This document shows, in pieces, positions 39,973-49,558 of a stretch of DNA of 64,000 nucleotides; position 1 is the first letter of the stretch; each line of letters opens with the position of its first letter. The stretch is from Ciceribacter sp. L1K22 (GTDB taxonomy: Bacteria; Pseudomonadota; Alphaproteobacteria; Rhizobiales; Rhizobiaceae). The stretch is from assembly GCF_017599385.1 (NCBI RefSeq), contig NZ_JAGFPK010000002.1, positions 124,001-188,000 of the forward strand. Direction: 5' to 3'. The notes below the pieces were generated by a model. It ran no database searches. It saw only the letters and a program-made list of their open reading frames with translations, and was not told the origin of the DNA. Position numbers and translations under genes: made by a program.

Positions 39973-42900
39973 TCAGGTCTTGCCGAACCCGCCGCCTGTC
40001 GGTGTGATAACGGTTACGGCTTCGCCGGGCTTCAGGATCGTCTGGGCACAGCCGGGCAGTTCCTCGATCGTACCGTCGAGGCGTCGGATTTCGGTCCTGC
40101 CTAATTCCCCCGGTTCGCCGCCTAGGAGGCCATGCGGCGGGATGGTGCGATGCGAAGAGAGGATGGCGCAGTCCATTTCCTCGCGGAAGCGTATCGTGCG
40201 CTTCGTGCCGCCGCCGGACGAGAACCGTCCCTTGCCACCCGAGCCGCGCCGGACGTGGAAGTCTTCCAGCACGACGGGAAAGCGGAATTCCAGGATTTCC
40301 GGGTCGGTAAGGCGGGAGTTCGTCATGTGCACATGCACACCGTCGGTGCCATCGAAGCCGCTGCCGTCGTTGAGAACGCCAGCCGGAGAACCGGAGCAGA
40401 TCGTCTCGTAATACTGGTAGGTCTGGTTGCCGAAGGTGAGGTTGTTCATCGTGCCCTGAGATGCGGCCATCGCCCCCAGTGCTCCGAAGAGAGCGTTGGT
40501 GACATGCTGGCTGGTCTCGACATTGCCGGCGACCACCGCCGCCGGATAGACCGGCTTCAGCATGGACCCGTCCGGCACCACGATACGGATCGGCTTCAGG
40601 CAGCCGGCGTTCATCGGGATGTCCTGCTCCACCATGACCCGGAAGACATAGAGAACGGCTGCACGGGTCACCGGTTCCGGCGCATTGAAGTTGTTCGGTT
40701 GTTGCGGACTAGTGCCCGTGAAATCCACCGTGGCTTCACGATTGTCACGATCAACCGTTATCTTGACCTTGATAACGGAACCCTGATCCGTCGGATAAGT
40801 AAATTCGCTGTCCGACAGTTTCTCGATGACCCGGCGAACGCTTTCCTCGGCGTTGTCCTGGACGTGCCGCATGTAGGCCTGGACCACGTCGAGGCCGAAA
40901 TGGGAGACCATCTTTCTGAGCTCCTGAACGCCCTTCGTATTCGCGGCGATCTGGGCCTTGAGGTCGGCGATGTTCTGGGCCGGATTGCGCGCCGGCCAGG
41001 CATGGTCGAGCAGCATCGCCTCGAGTTCCTTTTCGCGGAACCTGCCCTTTTCGACGACGAGGAAGTTGTCAAAGAGAACACCTTCTTCATCCACCACCGT
41101 CGCGAGAGGCGTCATCGACCCGGGGGCCTTGCCGCCGACATCGGCGTGATGGCCACGCGAGGCGACGTAGAAGAGGATGTTCTCCTCCCTGTCGTCGAAC
41201 ACGGGCGTGACAGCGGTGATGTCGGGCAGGTGCGTGCCGCCATTGTAGGGAGCGTTCAGGGCAAAGACATCGCCCGGCCGGATATTGCCTTCATTGAGAC
41301 GGATGACGGTTTCCACCGACCGGTCCATAGAGCCGAGATGCACCGGCATGTGCGGGGCATTGGCAACGAGGGCGCCGCTGGCGTCGAAGACCGCGCAGGA
41401 GAAGTCGAGGCGTTCCTTGATGTTGACCGAATGTGCGGTGTTCTGCAGCGTTACGCCCATCTGCTCGGCGATCGACATGAAGAGGTTGTTGAAAACCTCC
41501 AGCATGACAGGATCGGCCGTGGTGCCGATCGCGGCGCGACGGGCGAGCGCCTCGATGCGCGTCAGCACGATGTGATCGCGGCTGTTGATCTTCGCCTGCC
41601 AGCCAGGCTCGACGACGATGGTCTGGTGCGGTTCGATGATGAGGGCCGGCCCCTTGACCACCGCGCCGGGCGTCAAGGTCTTGCGCGGGTAGATGCCGGC
41701 CTCGTGCCAGCCGCCACCGGAAAAGAAGCGCGTCTTACTGTTCGCGTCCGCACCCCATTCCGCCGTCTCGTCGACCGGCTCGGACAGTCCTGCGCCACCA
41801 CCGATCGCCTCGACCTCAAGCGAGTCCACCATGATCGGCCGGTCCTCGAAGATGAAGCCGAACTGTTTGCGGTGTGCGTCCTCGAACGCGGCAATCATTT
41901 CGGGTTCCGGACCGAAGGGGATGGGCAGCGCGGTGTCGGTGCCCTTGTAGTTCAGGTGAAGGCGAGTGACGGTCTTGGCATCCGCCACACCCTGTCCAAT
42001 CAGTTCGTTCAGGACCTGCCGTTCCAGGTCTCCGCGAGTCTCGGTGATCGCCGAATCCGCATCCGCAAGTTCCGTAAGGATAGCGTGCTGGCGAACCGCC
42101 CTGATATCGGCAAGGCCCATGCCGTAGGCCGAGAGGATGCCGGAGAAGGGATGGATCAGCACGGTCTTCATGCCTAGGCTGTCGGCGACAAGGCAGGCAT
42201 GCTGGCCGCCGGCGCCGCCGAAGCACGTGAGGCAATAATCTGAGATGTCGTAGCCGCGCTGGACCGAAATCTTCTTGATGGCGTTCGCCATATTCTCGAC
42301 AGCGATGGCGAGGAAGCCGTCGGCGACTTCTTCAGGCGACCGCCCGTCACCGACCTCGGCCGCCATGTTGGCGAATGCCTTGCGCACAGCATCCGCGTCC
42401 AGTGGCTGATCCTGCTGCGGGCCGAAGATGGAGGGGAAGAACTCCGGCTTCAGTTTGCCGACCATGACGTTGGCGTCGGTCACGGCGAGTGGGCCGCCGC
42501 GGCGATAGGCCGTCGGCCCAGGATTGGCGCCGGCCGAATCCGGGCCAGCACGGAACCGCGAACCGTCATAGGTCAGGATCGAGCCGCCGCCGGCGGCGAC
42601 GGTGTGGATCTTCATCATCGGCGCGCGCATCCGGACGCCCGCGACTTCGGTCTCGAAGGCCCGCTCCAGTTCGCCATCGTAGTGAGACACGTCGGTGGAC
42701 GTACCGCCCATGTCGAAGCCGATCATCTTGTCGAAGCCGGCCAGTTTTGTGGTCTCGACAGCGCCGACGACCCCGCCGGCGGGACCGGACAGGATGGCGT
42801 CCTTGCCCTGGAACAGGCTCGCCGCGGTCAGTCCGCCCGAGGATTGCATGAACATCAGGCGGGGGCCGTCGTCAGCACTCAGTTGCAGCTCGGAGGCCAC

Positions 42901-43575
42901 CTGTTCGACATAGCGGCGCAGGACCGGAGAGAGATAAGCATCGACGACAGCGGTGTCGCCGCGGCCGACCAGCTTGATGAGCGGCGACACTTCGTGGGAC
43001 ACCGAAATCTGCGTGAAACCGATATTGCGGGCGATGTCGGCGGCCTGCTTCTCGTGTTCGGGAAAGCGGTAGGAATGCATGAAAACGATGGCGACAGCGC
43101 GGATGCCCTTGTCGAATTCCGCCTTCAAGGCAGTTTCGAGCGCCGTCCTGTCCAGCTCCCGTTCGACCGTACCGTCCGCCAGAACTCGTTCCGCCGCTTC
43201 GATGACGGATGAGTAGAGAAGTTCCGGCTTGACGATATTTTTGGCAAAGATATCCGGACGCGCCTGGTAACCGATCTCCAGCGCATCGCGGAAGCCGCGG
43301 GTGGTAACAAGGACGAGGCGTTCGCCCTTGCGCTCCAGAAGCGCGTTGGTTGCAACGGTCGTGCCCATCTTGATGGCGCCGATCCTGTCGACCGGTACGC
43401 TGTCACCCTTTTCGAGGCCCAGAAGGTCGCGAATTCCCTGGACCGCCGGGTCGCGATAGGCCTCGGGATTTTCGGAGAGGAGCTTGTGGGCAACGAGCGT
43501 GCCGTCCGGCTTGCGTGCGACGATATCGGTGAAGGTGCCGCCGCGATCGATCCAGAAATCCCAGAGCCGAGACAT
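39973..43575 (-). CDS. 5-oxoprolinase (ATP-hydrolysing), HyuA-HyuB fusion
   Basis: 1200 residues. The first 690 form HyuA (hydantoinase [48 protein letters not shown]), the rest HyuB (hydantoinase [59 protein letters not shown]). This full-length fusion is the pattern of eukaryote-type 5-oxoprolinase, which opens 5-oxoproline to glutamate with ATP; N-methylhydantoinase-type substrates remain possible. ATG at 43575 follows GGGGA by 7 bases. It is divergent from a TRAP importer that may bring in its substrate. Confidence 0.87.
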   Translation of the reverse strand: MSRLWDFWIDRGGTFTDIVARKPDGTLVAHKLLSENPEAYRDPAVQGIRDLLGLEKGDSVPVDRIGAIKMGTTVATNALLERKGERLVLVTTRGFRDALEIGYQARPDIFAKNIVKPELLYSSVIEAAERVLADGTVERELDRTALETALKAEFDKGIRAVAIVFMHSYRFPEHEKQAADIARNIGFTQISVSHEVSPLIKLVGRGDTAVVDAYLSPVLRRYVEQVASELQLSADDGPRLMFMQSSGGLTAASLFQGKDAILSGPAGGVVGAVETTKLAGFDKMIGFDMGGTSTDVSHYDGELERAFETEVAGVRMRAPMMKIHTVAAGGGSILTYDGSRFRAGPDSAGANPGPTAYRRGGPLAVTDANVMVGKLKPEFFPSIFGPQQDQPLDADAVRKAFANMAAEVGDGRSPEEVADGFLAIAVENMANAIKKISVQRGYDISDYCLTCFGGAGGQHACLVADSLGMKTVLIHPFSGILSAYGMGLADIRAVRQHAILTELADADSAITETRGDLERQVLNELIGQGVADAKTVTRLHLNYKGTDTALPIPFGPEPEMIAAFEDAHRKQFGFIFEDRPIMVDSLEVEAIGGGAGLSEPVDETAEWGADANSKTRFFSGGGWHEAGIYPRKTLTPGAVVKGPALIIEPHQTIVVEPGWQAKINSRDHIVLTRIEALARRAAIGTTADPVMLEVFNNLFMSIAEQMGVTLQNTAHSVNIKERLDFSCAVFDASGALVANAPHMPVHLGSMDRSVETVIRLNEGNIRPGDVFALNAPYNGGTHLPDITAVTPVFDDREENILFYVASRGHHADVGGKAPGSMTPLATVVDEEGVLFDNFLVVEKGRFREKELEAMLLDHAWPARNPAQNIADLKAQIAANTKGVQELRKMVSHFGLDVVQAYMRHVQDNAEESVRRVIEKLSDSEFTYPTDQGSVIKVKITVDRDNREATVDFTGTSPQQPNNFNAPEPVTRAAVLYVFRVMVEQDIPMNAGCLKPIRIVVPDGSMLKPVYPAAVVAGNVETSQHVTNALFGALGAMAASQGTMNNLTFGNQTYQYYETICSGSPAGVLNDGSGFDGTDGVHVHMTNSRLTDPEILEFRFPVVLEDFHVRRGSGGKGRFSSGGGTKRTIRFREEMDCAILSSHRTIPPHGLLGGEPGELGRTEIRRLDGTIEELPGCAQTILKPGEAVTVITPTGGGFGKT

Positions 43576-43769
43576 ATTCGTTCCCCTTGTCTTTATGCTG
43601 ATTTCGGAAAACGAAAACATTTTATCGATAAATCGTCAATATGCTGTTGACAGAAAATTGCCTGCTAATGCATCATGCCCTCACAACAGGCAAAAACACC
43701 GCAGAGTGTTGCCGGAACAAGGGGAACCAGTCGCAATGACCCACGCAATTGCTGCGCGGAGGGCTTTCG
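43576..43769. promoter_or_regulatory. divergent promoter region with palindrome, oxoprolinase and TRAP operons
   Basis: 194 AT-rich bases. A perfect 12-base palindrome TTTATCGATAAA lies at 43621-43632, next to an inverted repeat TTTCG (43602-43606) and CGAAA (43612-43616). TTGACA at 43647-43652 is a good -35 box for the TRAP genes, with CATCAT 18 bases on as a weak -10. The palindrome is well placed as an operator for both directions, possibly for the MarR-like protein at 46749. Confidence 0.5.
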
Positions 43770-44357
43770 ATGTCCGCCGCTGATCTGCCCACACCACCTG
43801 GCAAACCCACCGTTGTCCGTCGGCTTCTGGACGGGCTTTACATGGGCGCCGGCCTGCTCGCCGGAGCCTTTCTCGTAGCGATCTTCGCGCTGATGCTGGG
43901 CCTCTCCGCGGGCCGGCCTCTCGGGATCGACATTCCATCGGGCGATGATTTTACCGCCTGGTGCATGGCAGCCTGCGCGTTTCTCGGGCTAGCCCATACG
44001 TTCCGGTCGGGCGAACTGATCCGGATGGGGCTGCTGGTCGACAGGTTCGGCGGCAGGCTGCGGCAGGTGATTGAAATCAGCTGCACGACCCTGGGGCTTG
44101 CGGCAGTCTCCTATTTCGCGTGGTACGCGATCGACATGGTCAGGATGTCCTGGCGTTTCAATGACATCTCGCAAGGGGTCGTGGCGGTCCCGCTCTGGAT
44201 TCCGCAACTCGGCGTCGCCTGCGGTCTGGCGATCCTGGTGATCGCATTCGTCGACGAACTCTTCAGTCTTCTGCGTGGAAATCCGCCCCGTTACGAAAAG
44301 CCGAAGCCGAAGAGCAATGACGAAGTCATCGAGCGCGTCCTGCAGGGAGGAGCATGA
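43770..44357 (+). CDS. TRAP transporter small permease (DctQ type)
   Basis: 195 residues with four helices (LYMGAGLLAGAFLVAIFALMLG, FTAWCMAACAFLGLAHTF, VIEISCTTLGLAAVSYFAWY, LGVACGLAILVIAFVDELF). The short loop FRSGELIRMGLLVDRF is typical of DctQ. ATG at 43770 follows GGAGGG by 6 bases. The large permease gene starts 1 base beyond its stop. With DctM and DctP it makes a sodium-driven importer of carboxylates. Confidence 0.87.
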   Translation: MSAADLPTPPGKPTVVRRLLDGLYMGAGLLAGAFLVAIFALMLGLSAGRPLGIDIPSGDDFTAWCMAACAFLGLAHTFRSGELIRMGLLVDRFGGRLRQVIEISCTTLGLAAVSYFAWYAIDMVRMSWRFNDISQGVVAVPLWIPQLGVACGLAILVIAFVDELFSLLRGNPPRYEKPKPKSNDEVIERVLQGGA

Positions 44358-44358
44358 C

Positions 44359-45675
44359 ATGGAGGCCATGCACCTCGTCGAAACCTCCGGCATCATTCTG
44401 GCCTCGCTTTTCCTGCTGCTGCTCGGCGGTCTTTGGATCGGCCTCGCGCTGCTCGTCTGCGGTTTCATCGCCATGCAGTTCGCTCCGGCAGGTATCCAGA
44501 TCGGTCCGGCGCTCGCCACCAGCGCCTGGGCCGGAAGCGCATCCTGGAGCCTTGCAGCGCTTCCCCTGTTCATCTGGATGGGTGAGATTCTCTACAGGAC
44601 GCGATTGTCGGATGAGATGTTTCGTGGTCTTTCACCCTGGCTCAACTGGCTGCCGGGGCGCCTGATCCATGTGAACGTTTTCGGTTGCGGGCTGTTCGGC
44701 GCGGTTTCGGGTTCGTCTGCCGCGACGACGGCGATGGTCGCGAAGATAACGCTGCCGGAACTGAAGAAGCGCGGCTACAACGAAATGCTCAGTCTGGGAT
44801 CGCTGGCGGGCGCCGGGACGCTCGGGTTTCTCATTCCGCCCTCCATCATCATGATCGTCTATGCGGTCGCGGCGAATGTCTCGATCCTGCAGATGTTCCT
44901 GGCGGGCCTGCTGCCTGCCTTGCTGGTGATGGTGCTTTATACGGGCATGATCGTGGTGTGGTCGCTGATGAGCCCCGGAACATCGCCGCCGCCGGCTCCG
45001 AAAATGAGCTTCCGGCAGAAGGTGAGGGAGTCGATCAACCTCATCCCCATTCTGTTGCTTATCATCCTGGTCTTCTCCTCCCTCATGCTGGGATGGGCGA
45101 CCGCCACGGAATCCGCCGCATGGGGCGTGCTCGGCTCACTGGTGATCGCCGGCTACCAGCGCAGCCTGACGTGGCAGACCTTCCGCGAGAGCGTCATGGG
45201 CGCCACCCGCATGACCAGCATGATCATGCTCATTCTCGTCGGTGCGGGTTACATGTCGATCGCCATGGGTTACACCGGGATACCGAATGCGCTTGCTACA
45301 TGGGTCGAAGGCTTCAATCTCAGCCCGTATGCGCTGATCGCCGTTTTGACGATCCTTTACGTGCTGCTCGGTTGCGCTATCGACGGACTCTCGATGATCG
45401 TCCTGACGACTGTCGTCGTCCTACCCATGATCCAGCAGGCCGGTTTTGACCTGATATGGTTCGGCGTATTTCTCGTCCTGATGGTCGAGATGGCGCAGAT
45501 CACCCCGCCCGTCGGCTTCAATCTCTTTGTGCTGCAGACCATGAGCGGGCGTGACAGCCTGACCGTGGCAAAGGCCGCCCTGCCGTTCTTCGGCCTGCTG
45601 CTGTTGACCGTCGCAATCCTCACGATCTTCCCGGGCATCGTGATGCTTCTGCCGAAAATGGCATTCCCGGGCTAA
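44359..45675 (+). CDS. TRAP transporter large permease (DctM type)
   Basis: 438 residues, about 12 helices. DctM signatures: FGAVSGSSAATTAMVAKITLPELKKRGYNE, then LAGAGTLGFLIPPSIIMIVYAV, and near the end MVEMAQITPPVGFNLFVLQ. The ATG at 44359 has AGGGAGGAG ahead. It is the transport subunit of the TRAP system and lies between DctQ and DctP genes. Confidence 0.9.
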   Translation: MEAMHLVETSGIILASLFLLLLGGLWIGLALLVCGFIAMQFAPAGIQIGPALATSAWAGSASWSLAALPLFIWMGEILYRTRLSDEMFRGLSPWLNWLPGRLIHVNVFGCGLFGAVSGSSAATTAMVAKITLPELKKRGYNEMLSLGSLAGAGTLGFLIPPSIIMIVYAVAANVSILQMFLAGLLPALLVMVLYTGMIVVWSLMSPGTSPPPAPKMSFRQKVRESINLIPILLLIILVFSSLMLGWATATESAAWGVLGSLVIAGYQRSLTWQTFRESVMGATRMTSMIMLILVGAGYMSIAMGYTGIPNALATWVEGFNLSPYALIAVLTILYVLLGCAIDGLSMIVLTTVVVLPMIQQAGFDLIWFGVFLVLMVEMAQITPPVGFNLFVLQTMSGRDSLTVAKAALPFFGLLLLTVAILTIFPGIVMLLPKMAFPG

Positions 45676-45694
45676 TAAAGAAGGGAACTGAAAC

Positions 45695-46684
45695 ATGACC
45701 ATAAAATCATCTTTTCTTACGCGTTTCGCTGCGACGGGTGCGATTTTCGCCCTGCTTTCGGCCACAGCCCATGCCCAGACCGAATGGGTGCTGCCGTCGG
45801 CTTATCCGCAGACGAATTACCATGTCGAAAATCTCAACCAGTTCGCGGCCGATGTCGACAAGGCGACGAACGGCGAACTGAAGATCACCGTCCATCCGAA
45901 TGCCTCTCTGTTCAAGGCTCCCGATATCAAGCGCGCCGTCCAGACCGGTCAGGCTCAGGCCGGCGAAGTGCTGCTGTCGCTGCACGAGAACGAGAACCCG
46001 GTCTTCGGTATCGACGTCATTCCGTTCCTTGCCACCTCCTTCGAGCAGTCCAAGAAGTTGTGGGACGCGTCCAAGGAAACAGTCGCTGCGGCACTCGACG
46101 AGCAAGGCGTCAAGCTTCTCTACGCAACGCCGTGGCCGCCGCAGGGCATCTACGCGAAGAAGGAGATCAACAGCGCCGCCGACCTGAAGGGGCTGAAATG
46201 GCGTGCCTACAATGTCGGCACCTCGCGCATCGCAGAAATCGTCGGCGCGCAGCCGGTGACGGTTCAGGCGGCCGAACTGCCGCAGGCTCTGGCGACGGGG
46301 GTCGTCGAGGCCCTCATGACGTCATCGGCGACCGGTGTGGACAGCAAGATCTGGGAGTCGCTGACCCACTACTACGACACCCAGGCCTGGCTGCCGAAAA
46401 ACGTCATCTTCGTGAACAAGGGTGCCTTCGAGGCGCTTGATCCCGCCATGCAGAAGGCTGTCGAGGAGGCTGCCGCCGCGGCCGAAACCCGCGGTTGGGC
46501 GTTGGCTGAGGAAAAGACCAAAGGCTACATGGCTGCTCTGACAGAGAACGGCATGACGGTGGCTCCGCCGAGCGACCAGTTGAAGAGCGACATGGATGCG
46601 GTCGGCGCGACGCTGACCGAGGCATGGCTCGAAAAGGCAGGCGATGACGGAAAGGCGATCATCGACGCCTACAAGAAGATGTAA
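45695..46684 (+). CDS. TRAP transporter substrate-binding protein (DctP type)
   Basis: 329 residues. Signal peptide SFLTRFAATGAIFALLSATAHAQ. DctP features: WVLPSAYPQTNYHVENLNQFAADV, and the region LKGLKWRAYNVGTSRIAEIVGAQPVTVQ whose arginine normally binds the ligand carboxylate. The position opposite 5-oxoprolinase makes 5-oxoproline or a like acid a reasonable ligand, though this is inference. A strong hairpin follows. Confidence 0.88.
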   Translation: MTIKSSFLTRFAATGAIFALLSATAHAQTEWVLPSAYPQTNYHVENLNQFAADVDKATNGELKITVHPNASLFKAPDIKRAVQTGQAQAGEVLLSLHENENPVFGIDVIPFLATSFEQSKKLWDASKETVAAALDEQGVKLLYATPWPPQGIYAKKEINSAADLKGLKWRAYNVGTSRIAEIVGAQPVTVQAAELPQALATGVVEALMTSSATGVDSKIWESLTHYYDTQAWLPKNVIFVNKGAFEALDPAMQKAVEEAAAAAETRGWALAEEKTKGYMAALTENGMTVAPPSDQLKSDMDAVGATLTEAWLEKAGDDGKAIIDAYKKM

Positions 46685-46695
46685 TAGGCATGCGG

Positions 46696-46730
46696 AAACG
46701 CCGCCGGGCATCGAGTCGCTGGCGGCGTTT
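46696..46730 (+). terminator. terminator of the TRAP operon
   Basis: Arms AAACGCCGCC (46696-46705) and GGCGGCGTTT (46721-46730) pair perfectly over 10 bases; the second arm ends in TTT, then CATCATC. It starts 12 bases after the DctP stop. Confidence 0.65.
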
Positions 46731-46748
46731 CATCATCGAGGAGGGGTC

Positions 46749-47270
46749 ATGACTGAGGTGCAGCAGGATTTCGGGCCGATAGTTTCGTCAGGCCATCTGG
46801 CGAGTGGCGCATTGCCCGCGTTGTCCGAGATCGAGTTCGGATTGATCATGCTCAACCATGCCTTCAGCCGCTGGATGGTGCGCTGCATGGCGGCGGCCGG
46901 TGTTCCCGATCTTTCGCCGATGGACATCCTGATCCTCCACAACATTCGCAGCCGCAGCAAACCGAGAACAATTGCCGACATCGGCCTCATCCTCAACATC
47001 GAGGATACGCATGTCGTGACCTATGCCATCAAGAAACTGGAGCGTCTCAAGCTCATCCGGTCCGGCAAGCGTGGCAAGGAAAAGATCGTGTCGATGACGT
47101 CGGCGGGCGAAGAAGCCTGTGATCGCTACTTCCAGATTCGCGAGACCCTTCTCGTCAAGTCCGTGCTGTCGACGGAAATGTCGTCGGAGAGCCTCTCATC
47201 GATAGCCGGACGGCTTCGTGCCTTGTCCGGACACTACGATCAGGCCGCCCGCTCGGCGGCATCCATGTGA
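46749..47270 (+). CDS. MarR-type winged-helix regulator
   Basis: 173 residues. The winged-helix core is LSPMDILILHNIRSRSKPRTIADIG, LNIEDTHVVTYAIKKLERLKLI and RSGKRGKEKIVSMTSAGEEAC. It resembles the predicted MarR family seen near oxoprolinase or TRAP genes in rhizobia. GAGGGG lies directly ahead of ATG 46749. It overlaps the transporter gene by 4 bases. It may control the TRAP and oxoprolinase operons through the palindrome at 43621; this is inference. Confidence 0.82.
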   Translation: MTEVQQDFGPIVSSGHLASGALPALSEIEFGLIMLNHAFSRWMVRCMAAAGVPDLSPMDILILHNIRSRSKPRTIADIGLILNIEDTHVVTYAIKKLERLKLIRSGKRGKEKIVSMTSAGEEACDRYFQIRETLLVKSVLSTEMSSESLSSIAGRLRALSGHYDQAARSAASM

Positions 47271-48250
47271 CGCGCATGGTATTCGCGGGTCTGGCTTATC
47301 CGATCAGGCTCGCCGGGCGTCACGGACGGATAATCCTGATCGCCGGTATCGTCGCCGGCGTCGCCCTGCCATCCCTTGCCGAACAATTGGCTCCTTATAT
47401 CGGGCCACTGGTGGCGATTCTTCTGTTTCTCGCTGTTTTGCGTGTCGGACCGAAGGCCGCCACTGGGGCGTTGGGCAGTGCACGCAGATCCCTTCTGATC
47501 GTCCTGCTGCTGCAATGTTTTCTGCCGGTATGTCTGGCCCTCATTCTCAAAGGCGCAGGCTTGCTCTCCGAGCCGCTGGCGGTTGCCACTCTGTTGATGA
47601 TGGCGGCCGCGCCGTTGTCTGGCGGTCCGCACATCGTTGCCATGACGGGCCACGACTCCGCGCCAGCGCTGCGATTGATGGTGCTGGGTGTGGCCGTCCT
47701 GCCCTTTACCGTCGTTCCCGTCTTCTATTTTCTGCCGGCGTATGGAAGCCCGTTGTTGGTGCTTAGCGCATCCTTCAAGCTGCTTGCGGTCATTGCGCTC
47801 GCAGCGCTTGCGGCCACAATGGTCCGCAAGGCCATTCCGACACGGCTTGAGCGGGATGCGTCCGAGGTCATTGATGGCGTATCGGCGATCGCCATGGCCG
47901 TGGTTGTCGTGGGGTTGATGTCAGAGGTGGGGGCCGTCCTCGTCCACGAGCCCCTCCGCTTCGTCATCATGCTCGCCTATGTCTTCCTCCTCAACTTCGG
48001 CCTGCAGATGGCGGTGGCTCTTCTGGCTCGCGCATCCGGTCACCCGAACGCCGCTCCGGCTATCGGCGTCGTGGCCGGAAACCGCAACATGGCGTTATTC
48101 CTCACGGTCTTGCCGCCGGAGCTGACGGACAATCTTCTCTTCTTCCTTGGCTGTGCCCAGATCCCGATCTATCTGACCGCCGTCGCGCTCAACGGCTTCT
48201 ACGGGCGCGTGGCGCCGATAGGGAAAACCAGCTCAACATCGCCTCCATGA
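47267..48250 (+). CDS. BASS-family (bile acid:sodium symporter-like) transporter
   Basis: 327 residues and about nine or ten helices. Helix IILIAGIVAGVALPSLAE opens the protein, and the crossover motif GVVAGNRNMALFL near residue 270 is typical of the BASS fold. Family members move organic acids, pantothenate or bile acids with sodium; the cargo is unknown. The GTG at 47267 overlaps the stop of the regulator gene; an ATG 9 bases later is a second choice. Confidence 0.72.
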   Translation: MTRMVFAGLAYPIRLAGRHGRIILIAGIVAGVALPSLAEQLAPYIGPLVAILLFLAVLRVGPKAATGALGSARRSLLIVLLLQCFLPVCLALILKGAGLLSEPLAVATLLMMAAAPLSGGPHIVAMTGHDSAPALRLMVLGVAVLPFTVVPVFYFLPAYGSPLLVLSASFKLLAVIALAALAATMVRKAIPTRLERDASEVIDGVSAIAMAVVVVGLMSEVGAVLVHEPLRFVIMLAYVFLLNFGLQMAVALLARASGHPNAAPAIGVVAGNRNMALFLTVLPPELTDNLLFFLGCAQIPIYLTAVALNGFYGRVAPIGKTSSTSPP

Positions 48251-48491
48251 GCGCGACAGCTGTCAAAAGCTGATCAGCGCGGGGCATAATGTCGTCACTG
48301 TTGTCGTGCATGCGAGCCTGATTGGCCCGCTTGATAACCCGTTTCAGAGCAGTGTGCCGAGCGCTTCGGCAGCCGACTGACGCAATCGTGAGCGCATCGT
48401 GACTGTCAACCTTAACAGAGTTCTCATAAATCGGCGGGACTCTCTGACGAACAAAGCGACTCACTTTCGTCCGAACCCGCAGAACAAAACC
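48251..48491 (+). other. intergenic region with two adjacent palindromes
   Basis: No convincing gene lies here. GACAGCTGTC (48255-48264) and GCTGATCAGC (48269-48278) are perfect 10-base palindromes whose centres are 14 bases apart, just after the transporter stop. The AT-rich part at 48405-48440 should hold the promoter of the L,D-transpeptidase gene. Confidence 0.35.
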
Positions 48492-49541
48492 ATGCGTATG
48501 CTGACAACATTCCTCTCCTCTCTGCCAGCTCTCACGATGTTATCCCCTGTTCGGAAGGCCGTGGGCGTGATTGCGGTCGGCGCGCTGCTGTCCGGCTGCG
48601 TCGGCATGGGTCTGGATGATCTGGCGAGCGTGCCGCAACTCTCCCGCAAGGTGACGACGGAGATGTCGAAGAAGGGCATGAAACCGGAAAGCCCGGTGCT
48701 TGTGCGTATCTTCAAACAGGAGAGCGAGCTTGAGGTCTGGAAGGTCGACAAGAGCGGCACTTATGCGCTGTTCAAGACCTATCCGATGTGTCGCTGGTCC
48801 GGGAAGCTCGGTCCGAAGAAGAAGAGCGGCGACCGGCAGGCGCCCGAGGGTTTTTATCATGTCAACGCGGGCATGCTGAACCCGAAATCGCAGTACTACG
48901 TGTCCTTCAATCTCGGTTATCCGAACCGGCTTGAATCCGCGCTGGGATACACGGGCGAAGCCCTGATGGTGCATGGCGCCTGCTCGTCCTCCGGCTGCTA
49001 TGCCATGACCGACCAGCAGGTCGGGGAGATCTATGCAATCGTGCAGAAGGCGCTGGCGGGCGGCCAACGGAGTTTCCAGGTCCAGGCCTATCCTTTCCGG
49101 ATGACAGCCGAAAACATGGCGAAGTATCGCGACGATCCCAACATGCCTTTCTGGCGGACGCTGAAGGAGGGGTATGATTCCTTCGCATTCACACGGCGGC
49201 AGCCGAAGGTATCGGTGTGCGGCGGGCGTTACGTCTTCAACACCGAATTTTCAGGCGGTGAACCCAGAGATCCACTGGCCGCCTGCCCGCCGGCCATGTC
49301 GACGCCCGATGCCGCGCTGATGGCGAAGCTTGAAGCCGAACGGCAGAAAATCGAGGTCGCGTCCTCGAACATTTCCCCCGTCTCGACGTTGGCATATGTC
49401 GACGGAGGCATGCATCCCAGTTTCCGGGCGATCCTGTTGAAGCAGGGTCCCAAGACGATGGCGGCGAAAATCTCAGCCACCAAATACCCGATAAGCCGGC
49501 CGGAAGCGGCGCTTGCCGATCCCTATTCCGGCGCACAGTAA
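48492..49541 (+). CDS. L,D-transpeptidase, YafK-type lipoprotein
   Basis: 349 residues. The signal region ends in VGALLSGC, a lipobox, so the protein should be lipid-anchored. The YkuD catalytic motif is MVHGACSSSGCYAM, with the active cysteine in SGC. Such enzymes make 3-3 crosslinks in peptidoglycan or attach proteins to it, or cut such links (YafK/DpaA). The start at 48492 (MRMLTTFL) could also be ATG 48498. A second, unlike L,D-transpeptidase follows 17 bases later. Confidence 0.87.
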   Translation: MRMLTTFLSSLPALTMLSPVRKAVGVIAVGALLSGCVGMGLDDLASVPQLSRKVTTEMSKKGMKPESPVLVRIFKQESELEVWKVDKSGTYALFKTYPMCRWSGKLGPKKKSGDRQAPEGFYHVNAGMLNPKSQYYVSFNLGYPNRLESALGYTGEALMVHGACSSSGCYAMTDQQVGEIYAIVQKALAGGQRSFQVQAYPFRMTAENMAKYRDDPNMPFWRTLKEGYDSFAFTRRQPKVSVCGGRYVFNTEFSGGEPRDPLAACPPAMSTPDAALMAKLEAERQKIEVASSNISPVSTLAYVDGGMHPSFRAILLKQGPKTMAAKISATKYPISRPEAALADPYSGAQ

Positions 49542-49558
49542 GACAGCGAGGACATGCA

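Noticed and set aside
40132..42177. Open frame of 681 codons on the plus strand
   Set aside because: Antisense to the 5-oxoprolinase gene, whose own protein sequence is fully conserved in its frame.
48189..48464. Minus-strand frame of 91 codons over the 48251-48491 gap
   Set aside because: Starts deep in the gap, has no convincing ribosome site or motif, and overlaps the end of the BASS-type gene.
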